DNA of 64,000 nt from Dactylosporangium sp. AC04546 (GTDB taxonomy: Bacteria; Actinomycetota; Actinomycetes; Mycobacteriales; Micromonosporaceae). The translations under genes were made by a program, and so were the position numbers. The stretch spans positions 62,001 through 126,000 of the forward strand of contig NZ_JAHYSG010000015.1 in NCBI RefSeq assembly GCF_022095675.1, written 5' to 3'. The notes beneath the pieces were generated by a model. It was not told where the DNA came from. It saw nothing but the letters and a program-made list of their open reading frames with translations, and did no database searches. This document shows positions 41,212 through 49,061 of the stretch, piece after piece (within the stretch, counting starts at the first letter, position 1; every line of letters starts with the position of its first letter).

Positions 41212-42062
41212 CGGCCGCCGTCGCGCATGGTGCGGGCGTCGTGCCCGGCCAGGGCGTCGGTGCCGGTCTCGGCGTTGTGGGCGTGGGCCACGTGGTGCAG
41301 GCCGAACACCGAGTCCATCCCGGCCCGCAGGCCCATGAGGTCCTCGGCCTGGTTGACGGCCTTCTTCGTCAGCGCCAGCCCGAGCCGCGGCATCTTCGCG
41401 ATCCGCTGGGCGATGTCCATCGTCGACGTCTCGAGGTCGGCGCGGGGCACGACCCGGTTCACCATGCCCAGCTGCAGGGCCCGCTCGGCGCCGACGCGCT
41501 CGCCGAGGAACAGGAACTCCTTGGCGTAGCGGGGCCCCATGACCCACGGGTGGGCGAAGTACTCGACGCCGGGGATGCCCATCCGCACGACGGGGTCGGC
41601 GAAGAACGCGTCGTCGGCGGCCACGATGAGGTCGCAGCACCAGGCGAGCATGAGCCCGCCGGCGATGCAGGCGCCCTGGACCATGGCGATCGTCGGCTTG
41701 GGCAGCTCGCGCCAGCGCCGGCACATGCCGAGGTACACCTCGGACTCCCGGGCGAAGCGGCTCTCCGCGCCGGGCTTGCCGACGTGGTCCCACCACAGCC
41801 CGGCCCGCCGCTCGAAGCTGGTGTCGATGTCGCGCCCGGGCGTGCCGATGTCGTGCCCGGCCGAGAAGTGCTCCCCGGCCCCGCCCAGCACGATCACCTT
41901 GACCTCGTCGTCGGCCGCCGCGCGGTACAGCGCGTCGTCGAGGGCGTAGGTCATGGCGGAGTTCTGGGCGTTGCGGTACTGCGGGCGGTGCATCGTGACG
42001 ACCGCGACCGGCCCGTCGGTGCGGTACTGGACGACCTCTTCGTGGGTCTGTTCGTCGGTCAC
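41208..42062 (-). CDS. Enoyl-CoA hydratase/isomerase family protein
   Basis: 284-residue crotonase-fold protein: FSAGHDIGTPGRDID (oxyanion-hole segment), QGACIAGGLMLAWCCDLIVAADDAFFADPVVRMG (second oxyanion half and active-site region). Longer than EchA20 with an insert after GHDIG. GTG at 42062 overlaps the dehydrogenase stop by 4 bases. Acts on an enoyl-CoA of the pathway; exact step unknown. Confidence 0.88.
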   Translation of the reverse strand: MTDEQTHEEVVQYRTDGPVAVVTMHRPQYRNAQNSAMTYALDDALYRAAADDEVKVIVLGGAGEHFSAGHDIGTPGRDIDTSFERRAGLWWDHVGKPGAESRFARESEVYLGMCRRWRELPKPTIAMVQGACIAGGLMLAWCCDLIVAADDAFFADPVVRMGIPGVEYFAHPWVMGPRYAKEFLFLGERVGAERALQLGMVNRVVPRADLETSTMDIAQRIAKMPRLGLALTKKAVNQAEDLMGLRAGMDSVFGLHHVAHAHNAETGTDALAGHDARTMRDGGR

Positions 42063-43177
42063 TGGGTCTCCTGGAGGTGGAGGGCGGCGGCGATCCGGTC
42101 GAGGCGGGCCCCGGTGTCGCCGAGGGCCTCGATCGCCCAGGCCCGCTTGGCGTAGCGGTGCAGCTCGTACTCGACGGTGTAGCCGATGGCGCCGTGGCAC
42201 TGGATCGCGGCCCGGCTGGCGGCGTGCGCGGCCTCGGCGGCCTGCACGACGGCGGCGTCGACGGCCGTCTCGGCGTCCGTGTCGTGTTCGGCGGCCCAGG
42301 CGGCGGCGAGCACCACAGGCCGGGCGAACTCGATGCCGAGGGCGGCGTCGGCGAGCTGGTGCTTCACGGCCTGGAAGCTGCCGACGGGCACGCCGAACTG
42401 GTGGCGCTGCTTGACGTACTCGACGGTGAGCTCGACCATCCGCCGCCCGAGCCCGACGAGCTCGGCGGCGTAGGCGATGCCGGCCCTGCGCCGTGCGGTC
42501 GCGAGCAGGCCGGGGTCGGTGGTGAGCACGTCGCCGCCGGCCGCCCGGGCCGCGTGCAGGGCCGGGTCCACGGTGGCCACGGGCGCCCCGGCGCCGTCGC
42601 TGAGCCGGGCTTCGTTCTCGCCGAGGTGCAGGACCAGGTCGGCACCCTCCCCGAACGGCACCAGCCCGCCCGGCCCCGCGAGCGCGATCTGGATCCGCCC
42701 ACTGACGACACCGTCGAGCGTGGCGGCAATCCATGCGGGGTCAGCGGCCGGGGAGTTCGGTCGGTCGACCGACTCAGGGAAAGCGGTGTCACTCGGTCGG
42801 TCGACCGACCGAGAGGACGCGCTCTCATTCGGTCGGTCGACCGACCCAAGCGAACCGCTTTCGTTCGGTCGGTCGACCGACCGAGTGGCAGCGTTGACAC
42901 TCGGTCGGTCGACCGACCGAACGGGGTCGTGCAGCAGCGCCGCGAGGAGCGGGGCCGCCACGAAGGCCGTGGCCGTCACCGGAGCCTCCAGGGCGGCGGC
43001 GCCGATCTCCTCCAGGACCGCCACCAGGTCCGTCTCCGCCAGGCCCAGGCCGCCCTGCGAGGCCGGGACCAGGGCGCCGAACAGGCCCAGTTCGGCCAGC
43101 GCCGGCCAGCCCTTCGCGAGGGGCTCGCGGACGGCGTCGCGGAAGGCCAGCTGGTCTTCGGTCGGGGCGAATCGCAC
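42059..43177 (-). CDS. Acyl-CoA dehydrogenase with palindromic-repeat insert
   Basis: 372-residue FadE-type flavoprotein of the steroid heterotetrameric kind. The C-terminal helical domain is normal: YVKQRHQFGVPVGSFQAVKHQLAD and AIQCHGAIGYTVEYELHRYAKRA. Residues ~85-143 hold five copies of a 12-residue unit with SVDRP at its core, encoded by a 36-nt periodic DNA palindrome, in the middle beta domain. The N-terminus (FRDAVREPLAKGWPALAELG) looks about 20 residues shorter than usual. GTG at 43177 follows AAGGGGG. Partner of the next gene; function may be changed by the insert. Confidence 0.85.
   Translation of the reverse strand: MRFAPTEDQLAFRDAVREPLAKGWPALAELGLFGALVPASQGGLGLAETDLVAVLEEIGAAALEAPVTATAFVAAPLLAALLHDPVRSVDRPSVNAATRSVDRPNESGSLGSVDRPNESASSRSVDRPSDTAFPESVDRPNSPAADPAWIAATLDGVVSGRIQIALAGPGGLVPFGEGADLVLHLGENEARLSDGAGAPVATVDPALHAARAAGGDVLTTDPGLLATARRRAGIAYAAELVGLGRRMVELTVEYVKQRHQFGVPVGSFQAVKHQLADAALGIEFARPVVLAAAWAAEHDTDAETAVDAAVVQAAEAAHAASRAAIQCHGAIGYTVEYELHRYAKRAWAIEALGDTGARLDRIAAALHLQETQ
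42759..42918. repeat. Five palindromes at exact 36-nt spacing inside the dehydrogenase gene
   Basis: GGTCGGTCGACCGACC, a perfect 16-bp palindrome (one base off in the first copy), recurs with centres at 42766.5, 42802.5, 42838.5, 42874.5 and 42910.5. The 36-nt period equals 12 codons and keeps the host frame. Spacers differ, yet several are self-complementary at their ends: GAGAG/CTCTC, AAGCG/CGCTT and GAGTG/CACTC. Confidence 0.95.
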
Positions 43178-43188
43178 CGGTACCCCCT

Positions 43189-44328
43189 TCAGGCCCTCGG
43201 CAGGCCGAGCACCCGCTCGGCGACGATGTTGCGCTGGATCTCGTTGGTGCCCGCGTAGATCGGGCCGGCCAGGGAGAACTGGAAGCCCCGCGTCCACGGC
43301 GAGTCCAGGATCGCCTCGGCGCCCAGCAGCTCCAGGGCCAGCTCGTGCAGGTCGATGTCCAGCTGCGACCAGTACAGCTTGTTCAGGCTCGACCGGGCGC
43401 CCGGCGGGCGGCCCTCGACGAGGTCGGTGACCTGGTTGAGGGTGAACAGCTGGTAGGCGCGGGCCGCCAGCCAGGCCCTCGTCACGCGCTCGCGGGTGGC
43501 CGGGCGCAGGCGGTCGCGCTGCGCGGCCGCCAGGGCGATCAGGCGCGACGCGGTGTGCAGGAAGCGGCCCGGGGAGCGCAGGGTCAGGCCGCGTTCGGAG
43601 CCGGTCGTGGCCATCGCCACCCGCCAGCCCTCGCCGACGCCGCCGAGCACGGCCGACGACGGGACGAACACGTCGTCGAAGAAGACCTCGGCGAAGCCCT
43701 CGTCGCCGTCGAGGCGGCCGAAGCCGCGGACCGTGACGCCCGGGGTGTCGAGCGGGACGAGGAAGTACGTCAGGCCGCGGTGGCGGGGCGCCGACGGGTC
43801 GGTGCGGAACAGGCCGAACAGGTGGGTGCAGAACGCGCCGCGGGTGGTCCAGGTCTTCTGCCCGGACAGCCGCCAGCCGTCCGCGGCGGGCACCGCGCGG
43901 CTGGCGATGCCGGCCAGGTCACTGCCGGCGCCCGGCTCCGACCAGCCCTGGCACCACAGGTCCTGCGCCGCGGCCATCCGGGGCAGCAGCGTGTCGCGCT
44001 GCGCCGGGGTACCGAACTCGAACAGCGTCGGGGCGAGCAGGAAGATCCCGTTCTGGGTCACGCGCTGCGGCGCGCCGGCGGCGTAGTACTCCTCCTCGAA
44101 GATGAGCCACTCCCAGAGGGAGGCGTCCCGGCCGCCGTACTGCGCCGGCCACGACACGACGGACCACCGCGCCTCGAACAGCCGCCGCTCCCAGTCGAGG
44201 TGCGCGGCGAAGCCCTCGCGCGTGTCGCCCGACGGCAGCGGCGACGACGGGACGTTGGCGCGCAGCCAGGACCGGGCCTCGGCGCGGAACGCGGCCTCGG
44301 AGGCGGTGTCGGCGAGCTCGACCGTCAT
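43189..44328 (-). CDS. Acyl-CoA dehydrogenase (FadE-type alpha subunit)
   Basis: 379-residue flavoprotein: LWCQGWSEPGAGSDLAGI (FAD/substrate loop), GQKTWTTRGAFCTHLF, FAEVFFDDVFVP and the C-terminal IYAGTNEIQRNIVAERVLGLP. The full set of FAD-binding residues is present, unlike the smaller partner at 42059, so the two probably form an alpha2beta2 enzyme as in mycobacterial steroid dehydrogenases. ATG at 44328 overlaps the echA20 stop (ATGA). Confidence 0.92.
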   Translation of the reverse strand: MTVELADTASEAAFRAEARSWLRANVPSSPLPSGDTREGFAAHLDWERRLFEARWSVVSWPAQYGGRDASLWEWLIFEEEYYAAGAPQRVTQNGIFLLAPTLFEFGTPAQRDTLLPRMAAAQDLWCQGWSEPGAGSDLAGIASRAVPAADGWRLSGQKTWTTRGAFCTHLFGLFRTDPSAPRHRGLTYFLVPLDTPGVTVRGFGRLDGDEGFAEVFFDDVFVPSSAVLGGVGEGWRVAMATTGSERGLTLRSPGRFLHTASRLIALAAAQRDRLRPATRERVTRAWLAARAYQLFTLNQVTDLVEGRPPGARSSLNKLYWSQLDIDLHELALELLGAEAILDSPWTRGFQFSLAGPIYAGTNEIQRNIVAERVLGLPRA

Positions 44329-45059
44329 CGGCCGAACTCGTCGCGGACCTTGTCCGCCACGCCGGTCAGGTTGAGCTCGAACGTGAAGCCCTGCTCGTAG
44401 CGGTAGCTGCGCTTGGGGTCCCACGGGTCGATGCCGTTGAGCGACTCCTTGGCGGCGCGGATGACGGCCGGGTCCTTGCCGGCGATGTCGTGGGCGAGCT
44501 CGAACGCCGCGGCCCGCAGTTCGGCGCGGGGCACGACGCGCAGCACCGAGCCGAACGCGTGCAGCTCGGCGGCGGTCGCGGTGGCCGACGTGTACATCAT
44601 CGCGCGCATCTTGTGCTGCGGTACGAGCCGGGAGAGGTGCGTCGCGGCGCCCAGCGCGCCCCGGTCGACCTCGGGCAGGCCGAACGTGGCGTCGTCGGAC
44701 GCGACGATGATGTCGGCGTTGCCGACCAGGCCGATGCCGCCGCCCAGGCAGAAGCCGTGCACGGCGGCGATCACCGGGACCGGGCAGTCGTAGACGGCGG
44801 CGAACGCGGCGGCGCAGCCCCGGTTCACCCCGACGAGCGCGGCGTGGTCGGCGGCGGCCTGCAGCTCCTTGATGTCGACGCCGGCGTTGTAGCCGCGGCC
44901 CTCGGCGCGCAGCACGACGGCCCGCACGGCCGGGTCGGCGCCGGCGGTGGTGAGCGCGGCCGCCAGGTCGAACCAGCCCTTCACGGGCAGGGCGTTGACC
45001 GGCGGGTTGTTCATGACGATCTCCGCCACGCCCCGCTCGTCCACAGTGGTCTCGATCAT
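44325..45059 (-). CDS. echA20: EchA20-like ring-opening hydrolase of HIP degradation
   Basis: 244-residue crotonase-fold protein closely resembling mycobacterial EchA20: PPVNALPVKGWFDLA, RAEGRGYNAGVDIKELQ, VHGFCLGGGIGLVGNADIIVASDDATFGLPEVDRGALGAATHLSRLVPQH (motifs FCLGGGIGLVGN and GLPEVDRGALGA) and YEQGFTFELNLTGVAD. In mycobacteria EchA20 hydrolyses the D ring of the 5-OH-HIC-CoA derivative. Overlaps both neighbours by 4 bases in the ipdF operon. Confidence 0.9.
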   Translation of the reverse strand: MIETTVDERGVAEIVMNNPPVNALPVKGWFDLAAALTTAGADPAVRAVVLRAEGRGYNAGVDIKELQAAADHAALVGVNRGCAAAFAAVYDCPVPVIAAVHGFCLGGGIGLVGNADIIVASDDATFGLPEVDRGALGAATHLSRLVPQHKMRAMMYTSATATAAELHAFGSVLRVVPRAELRAAAFELAHDIAGKDPAVIRAAKESLNGIDPWDPKRSYRYEQGFTFELNLTGVADKVRDEFGR

Positions 45060-45442
45060 GCGTCTTCTCCGATGAAGGTCGCCCAGCCGTACACGGCGAC
45101 CGTGCCGTCCTGGGTGGTGCAGGTCAGTTCGAGGTCCACCAGCGGCGAGCCGTCCTCGGCGGTGTACCGCCGGGTCTCGGCGCCGTCGCAGGTGACGGTG
45201 TCGCCGGGGAACACCTGGGCGGCGAAGCGGACCCGGAACGAGCGGACGTTCCGCGCGCCGTACCGGTCGGTGGCCCAGGTCGCCATGAGCCCGGCCTGGA
45301 GCATGCCCAGCGACAGCGGCGCCCGCATGCCGGCGGCGCGCGCGAACTGCTCGTCGTGGTGGATCGGGTTGAAGTCGCCCGAGGCGCCCTGGTAGCGGAC
45401 CAGGTCGGTGCGGGTCAGCGGGCCGACGGTGAAGCTCGTCAT
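45056..45442 (-). CDS. MaoC-like dehydratase
   Basis: 128-residue hotdog protein with the hydratase 2 motif YQGASGDFNPIHHDEQFARAAG, holding the catalytic Asp and His, then SLGMLQAGLM. It pairs with the FAS1-type dehydratase encoded just upstream (4-base ATGA overlap), the usual two-subunit arrangement of (R)-type enoyl-CoA hydratases. Probably hydrates an enoyl-CoA intermediate. Confidence 0.85.
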   Translation of the reverse strand: MTSFTVGPLTRTDLVRYQGASGDFNPIHHDEQFARAAGMRAPLSLGMLQAGLMATWATDRYGARNVRSFRVRFAAQVFPGDTVTCDGAETRRYTAEDGSPLVDLELTCTTQDGTVAVYGWATFIGEDA

Positions 45443-45864
45443 GCGGTCTCCACCCCGGTCAGCTTGGCCGTCGCGACGAGGTTGCCGTCCTCGTCGTGGA
45501 AGTCGGTGACCATCACGGCGAACGTCAGCGTCCCCCGCCGGCCCTCCTTCCGCGTGACCGACTCGATGCGGGACCGGCCGGTCAGGCGGGTGCCGGCCCG
45601 CGGAGGCGGGCCGTGGAAGACGAACTCCTGCTCGGCGTGCAGACCCTTGCGCTGGTCCATGGCGACCGCCTCCCAGGGGTCGCTCTCGCCGGACTGCCAG
45701 AAGAACGCGGTGGTCAGGAATGTCGGCGGTACCACGGGATCCTCCGCCTCCAGGTAGGCGGGGTTGGCGGAGTGGGTGGCCCGGGCGAACTCGCGGATCT
45801 TGCCGCGTTCGACGTCGAGCGTGAAGGGCTCCCCCACCCGGCCCACGGCGCTGGCGTCCACCAT
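45439..45864 (-). CDS. FAS1-like dehydratase domain protein
   Basis: 141-residue hotdog protein starting GRVGEPFTLDVERGKIREFARATHSANPAYL and continuing VVPPTFLTTAFFW and LHAEQEFVFHGPPPRAGTRL, typical of the non-catalytic MaoC_dehydrat_N half. It supplies the structural partner of the MaoC subunit downstream. ATG at 45864, 9 bases after ipdF stop, with GGAG upstream. Confidence 0.85.
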   Translation of the reverse strand: MVDASAVGRVGEPFTLDVERGKIREFARATHSANPAYLEAEDPVVPPTFLTTAFFWQSGESDPWEAVAMDQRKGLHAEQEFVFHGPPPRAGTRLTGRSRIESVTRKEGRRGTLTFAVMVTDFHDEDGNLVATAKLTGVETA

Positions 45865-45873
45865 GAAGTGCTC

Positions 45874-46626
45874 CTACGGGTGCTGGCTGCTGACGGAGAC
45901 GACCTCGCCGGTCATGTACGAGCTGTACTCGCTGGCGAGGAACACGATCACGTTGGCCACCTCCCACGGCTCGGCCGGCCGGCCGAACGCCTCGCGCCCG
46001 GACAGCTCGCTGAGCAGCTCCTCGGTGGTGACCTTGGCGAGGTGCGGGTGCATCGCCAGGCTGGGCGCCACGGCGTTGACCCGCACCCCGGCCGGGGCCG
46101 CCTCGATGGCGGCGCAGCGGGTGAGCGCCATGACCCCGGCCTTGGCCGCGGCGTAGTGCGCCTGCCCCTCCTGCGCCCGCCAGCCGATGACCGAGGCGTT
46201 GTTGACCACCACACCCCGCCCGCGCGGGACCATGTGCCGCAGCGCGGCGCGGGTGCAGCGGAAGGTGCCGGTGAGCGTCACGTCCAGGACGGTGCTCCAC
46301 TGCTCGTCGGTCATGTCGACGAGCCGCGCGGTGCCGCCCAGGCCGGCGTTGTTGACGAGGACGTCCAGGCCGCCGTGGGTCGCCACGACGGTGTCGACGA
46401 GGTGCTGCACCTGCGACTCGACGGTCACGTCGCAGGGCACCCCGAGCACGCCCAGCTTGTCGGCGGACTCGGCGAGGCGCCGCTCGTGCCGGTCGCTGAT
46501 CACGACGGTCGCGCCCTCCTCGATGCAGCGCTCGGCGGTCGCGTACCCGATGCCCGTGCCGGCGGCGGCGGTCACGAGCACGGTCCGCCCCTCGAGCAGC
46601 CCGTGGCCTTTGGTCCTGGTCACCAT
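45874..46626 (-). CDS. ipdF: IpdF-like short-chain dehydrogenase
   Basis: 250-residue SDR matching mycobacterial IpdF over its length: GHGLLEGRTVLVTAAAGTGIGYATA, VVISDRHERRLAE, NNASVIGWRAQEGQAHYAAAKAGVMALTRC and YSSYMTGEVVSVSSQHP. IpdF acts on the 5-hydroxyl/keto group of HIP-CoA intermediates in C/D-ring breakdown. First gene of a nine-gene leftward operon. A perfect KstR2-type site ends 12 bases upstream of its ATG, inside the end of the preceding gene. Confidence 0.92.
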   Translation of the reverse strand: MVTRTKGHGLLEGRTVLVTAAAGTGIGYATAERCIEEGATVVISDRHERRLAESADKLGVLGVPCDVTVESQVQHLVDTVVATHGGLDVLVNNAGLGGTARLVDMTDEQWSTVLDVTLTGTFRCTRAALRHMVPRGRGVVVNNASVIGWRAQEGQAHYAAAKAGVMALTRCAAIEAAPAGVRVNAVAPSLAMHPHLAKVTTEELLSELSGREAFGRPAEPWEVANVIVFLASEYSSYMTGEVVSVSSQHP

Positions 46627-46630
46627 GACG

Positions 46631-47269
46631 TCAGCCTACCAAGCGCTTGTTAGGTTCGGAAGGGGTGGCCCGGGCCTGGTCCAGCGGGACGGCCACGTCG
46701 GCGGACGTGGACAGCGCCGGGCGGTCCGGCTCGGCCTGCGCCAGCGCCGCCACCTCGACGAGGGACGTCCGCGAGCGCTCGGCGAGATCCTGGTACACCC
46801 TGGTCCCGTTGGCCTTCCAGGCCAGCTCCGCGGGCGTCAGCGTGCGCACGACCTTGGCCGGCGACCCGGCGACCAGCGTCCGTGACGGGACGACGAAGCC
46901 GGCCTTGACCAGCGAGTGGGCGGCGACGAAGGCGTACGCGCCGATCAGCGCGTCGTCCATGACCACCGCGTTCATGCCGATGAGCACGCCGGGCTCGGTG
47001 ACGCAGCCGTGCAGGACCGCGCCGTGCCCGACGTGCCCGTCGCGGCCCAGGACGGCCTCGGTGCCGGGGAACGTGTGGAACACGCAGGAGTCCTGCAGGT
47101 TCGAACCCTCCTCCAGCACGATCCGGCCGAAGTCGCCGCGGAGGCTGGCGAGCGGCCCGACGTAGCAGCGCGGGCCGACGTGGACGTCGCCGATGAGCAC
47201 CGCGGTCGGGTGCACGAAGGCCGCCGGGTGCACGACCGGGACCACGCCCTCGATCGAGTACACCGGCAT
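46631..47269 (-). CDS. Gamma-carbonic-anhydrase-like hexapeptide protein (PaaY-type)
   Basis: 212-residue left-handed beta-helix protein with hexapeptide repeats: VHPTAVLIGDVHVGPRCYVGPLASLRGDFG, GHVGHGAVLHGC and VLIGMNAVVMDDALIG. It resembles PaaY/CaiE and gamma carbonic anhydrases, with metal-site His in HVGHGAVLHG. A similar gene occurs in mycobacterial cholesterol clusters. ATG overlaps the ipdC stop by one base. Its last codons (NKRLVG) are made by the KstR2 operator of the next operon. Confidence 0.85.
   Translation of the reverse strand: MPVYSIEGVVPVVHPAAFVHPTAVLIGDVHVGPRCYVGPLASLRGDFGRIVLEEGSNLQDSCVFHTFPGTEAVLGRDGHVGHGAVLHGCVTEPGVLIGMNAVVMDDALIGAYAFVAAHSLVKAGFVVPSRTLVAGSPAKVVRTLTPAELAWKANGTRVYQDLAERSRTSLVEVAALAQAEPDRPALSTSADVAVPLDQARATPSEPNKRLVG
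46638..46651. promoter_or_regulatory. KstR2-type operator 2 (inside a coding sequence)
   Basis: ACCAAGCGCTTGTT matches AnCAAGnnCTTGnT exactly. It overlaps the last codons of the PaaY-type gene and precedes ipdF by 11 bases, so it likely controls the ipdF operon. Confidence 0.8.
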
Positions 47270-48309
47270 CAGGCGAGCCGCTTCAGCGTGCCGGCGGCCT
47301 CCGCCATGATCCGCTCGACCAGCTCGGCGCAGCTCGGCAGGTCGTCGATCAGCCCGGCGACCTGGCCCGTGGCCATCACGCCCTGCTCCGGGCGGCCGTC
47401 GACCATGGCGGCCCGGATGAGCATCGGCGTGTTCGCCGCGAGCAGCACCTGGGAGTACTTCAGGCCGTGCTCCCGGTGCATCGCGCGGCCCTCCCGCATG
47501 AGGCTGAGCCAGCTGCGCCCGGTGAGCTTGCGGAAGGTCCGGGCGCTGCCGACGGCGCTGGCGAGGCGCCGGCCGCCGGTCAGCGTGTCGAGGAACGGCG
47601 TGCGCAGCACGCGCTGCGGGACGCCGTCGAGGGCGTCGGTGACCACCGTGTCCGTCAGCGAGGCCTTGAGGTACTGCTGCTTCACCTCGACCGGCACCGG
47701 GCTGTCGCTGGTGAGCAGGAACCGGGTGCCCATCGCGATGCCGGCGGCGCCGTACGCGAGCGCGGCGACCAGGCCGCGGCCGTCGAAGTACCCGCCGGCG
47801 GCGATGACCGGGATGCCGACGGCGTCGACGACCTGCGGCAGCAGCAGCGAGGTCGGCACCGGGCCGGTGTGCCCGCCGCCCTCGCCGCCCTGCACGACCA
47901 CGGCGTCGGCGCCCCACGCCGCGACCTTCTCGGCGTGCCGGCGCGCCCCGACCGACGGCACCACGACCGCGCCGGCCGACTTCAGCCGCTCGATCAGGTC
48001 GGGCTTCGGGGCCAGGGCGAACGAGGCGACCTTCACCCCCTCGCCGATGAGCAGGTCGACCCGCTTGCGGGCGTCGGGCGCGTCGGCGCGCAGGTTGACC
48101 CCGAACGGCTGGTCGGTGCGCCGGCGCACCTCGGCGACGGCGGTGGCGAGCTCCTCGAACGACAGCGTGGCGCTGGCCAGGATGCCCAGCCCGCCGGCGT
48201 TCGAGGTGGCGGCGGTCAGGGCGGCGTCGGAGACCCAGCCCATACCGGTCTGCACGATCGGGTACCGGACGCCGAACAGCTCGCAGATCGGCGTCCGCAG
48301 CGCGGTCAC
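47269..48309 (-). CDS. ipdC: IpdC, flavin-dependent reductase/dehydrogenase of HIP degradation
   Basis: 346-residue FMN barrel of the nitronate-monooxygenase superfamily, very like mycobacterial IpdC: PIVQTGMGWVSDAALTAATSNAGGLGILASAT (motif QTGMGWV), VQGGEGGGHTGPV, IPVIAAGGYFDGRGL and MGTRFLLTSDSPVP. IpdC acts on a CoA thioester after ring D opening. GTG at 48309 overlaps the ipdB stop (GTGA). Confidence 0.93.
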   Translation of the reverse strand: MTALRTPICELFGVRYPIVQTGMGWVSDAALTAATSNAGGLGILASATLSFEELATAVAEVRRRTDQPFGVNLRADAPDARKRVDLLIGEGVKVASFALAPKPDLIERLKSAGAVVVPSVGARRHAEKVAAWGADAVVVQGGEGGGHTGPVPTSLLLPQVVDAVGIPVIAAGGYFDGRGLVAALAYGAAGIAMGTRFLLTSDSPVPVEVKQQYLKASLTDTVVTDALDGVPQRVLRTPFLDTLTGGRRLASAVGSARTFRKLTGRSWLSLMREGRAMHREHGLKYSQVLLAANTPMLIRAAMVDGRPEQGVMATGQVAGLIDDLPSCAELVERIMAEAAGTLKRLA

Positions 48310-49061
48310 CCCCGCACCTCCCGGTCGCGGGTCGACCTCGGGTCGATCACCTCGCGGATCAGGGCCAGTTCGGCGTCGGTGGGCAGGCGGGTCTGCGCGA
48401 CGTCCGGCGGCACCACCAGATCGAACCCCGTCGCGTCCAGCACCTCCTGCACCGTCACGCCCGGATGCACCGAGGCGAGGCGCATTCGGTGGTCGGCGGT
48501 GTCGAAGTCGAACACGCCGAGGTTGCTGACCACCCGGCGCAGCTCGTGATACCGCCCGGCGGCGGGGTTGGCGGCGGCCCGGTCGTAGCCGATGCCGCTG
48601 ACCATGTCGACCGCCTCGACGAACGAGCGCCGGCCGTGCTTGGGCACCCAATAGCTGGTCGGGTGGCTGACCGTGTTGCCGGGCGCGCCGCGCACGCCGA
48701 GCAGGGCCCGGTCCGGGCGGGCGAAGTCGGCGCCGATGGCGGAGATGTTCGCGTTGCCGTAGCGGTCGATCTGGCTCGGGCCCATCATGACGTGCCGGCG
48801 GCCGCGGTACAGCAGGTCGAACACGACTCGGAACGGGAGCCAGCCCTCGATCACGGGCGGGGTGCCGCCGATCGCCCAGGTGCCCTGGGTGAGCAGCGCC
48901 TCACCGTCGGACACCAGCAGGTCGGGGGCGAACGTGGCGCGGGCCAGCCGGGCGGCGATCATCGGCACCAGCCCTATCCCGCTGGCCAGGATCTCGCCGT
49001 CGCCGCGCCACACCTCGGCGCACGCGACCACACAGACCTCGGCGCGCGTCGCGTCGCTCAT
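48306..49061 (-). CDS. ipdB: IpdB, beta subunit of COCHEA-CoA hydrolase
   Basis: 251-residue protein of the CoA-transferase fold: EVWRGDGEILASGIGLVPMIAARLA, MGPSQIDRYGNANISAIG and LGVRGAPGNTVSHPTSYWVPKHGRRSF. In mycobacteria and rhodococci IpdA and IpdB together open the last steroid ring rather than transfer CoA. ATG at 49061 overlaps the ipdA stop by 4 bases. Confidence 0.94.
   Translation of the reverse strand: MSDATRAEVCVVACAEVWRGDGEILASGIGLVPMIAARLARATFAPDLLVSDGEALLTQGTWAIGGTPPVIEGWLPFRVVFDLLYRGRRHVMMGPSQIDRYGNANISAIGADFARPDRALLGVRGAPGNTVSHPTSYWVPKHGRRSFVEAVDMVSGIGYDRAAANPAAGRYHELRRVVSNLGVFDFDTADHRMRLASVHPGVTVQEVLDATGFDLVVPPDVAQTRLPTDAELALIREVIDPRSTRDREVRG

Noticed and set aside
42752..42930. 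CRISPR array, because of regular repeats with variable spacers
   Set aside because: Repeats of ~16-20 bp with 16-20 bp spacers are too short, the period is exactly 12 codons in frame with a coding sequence, and no cas gene is present.
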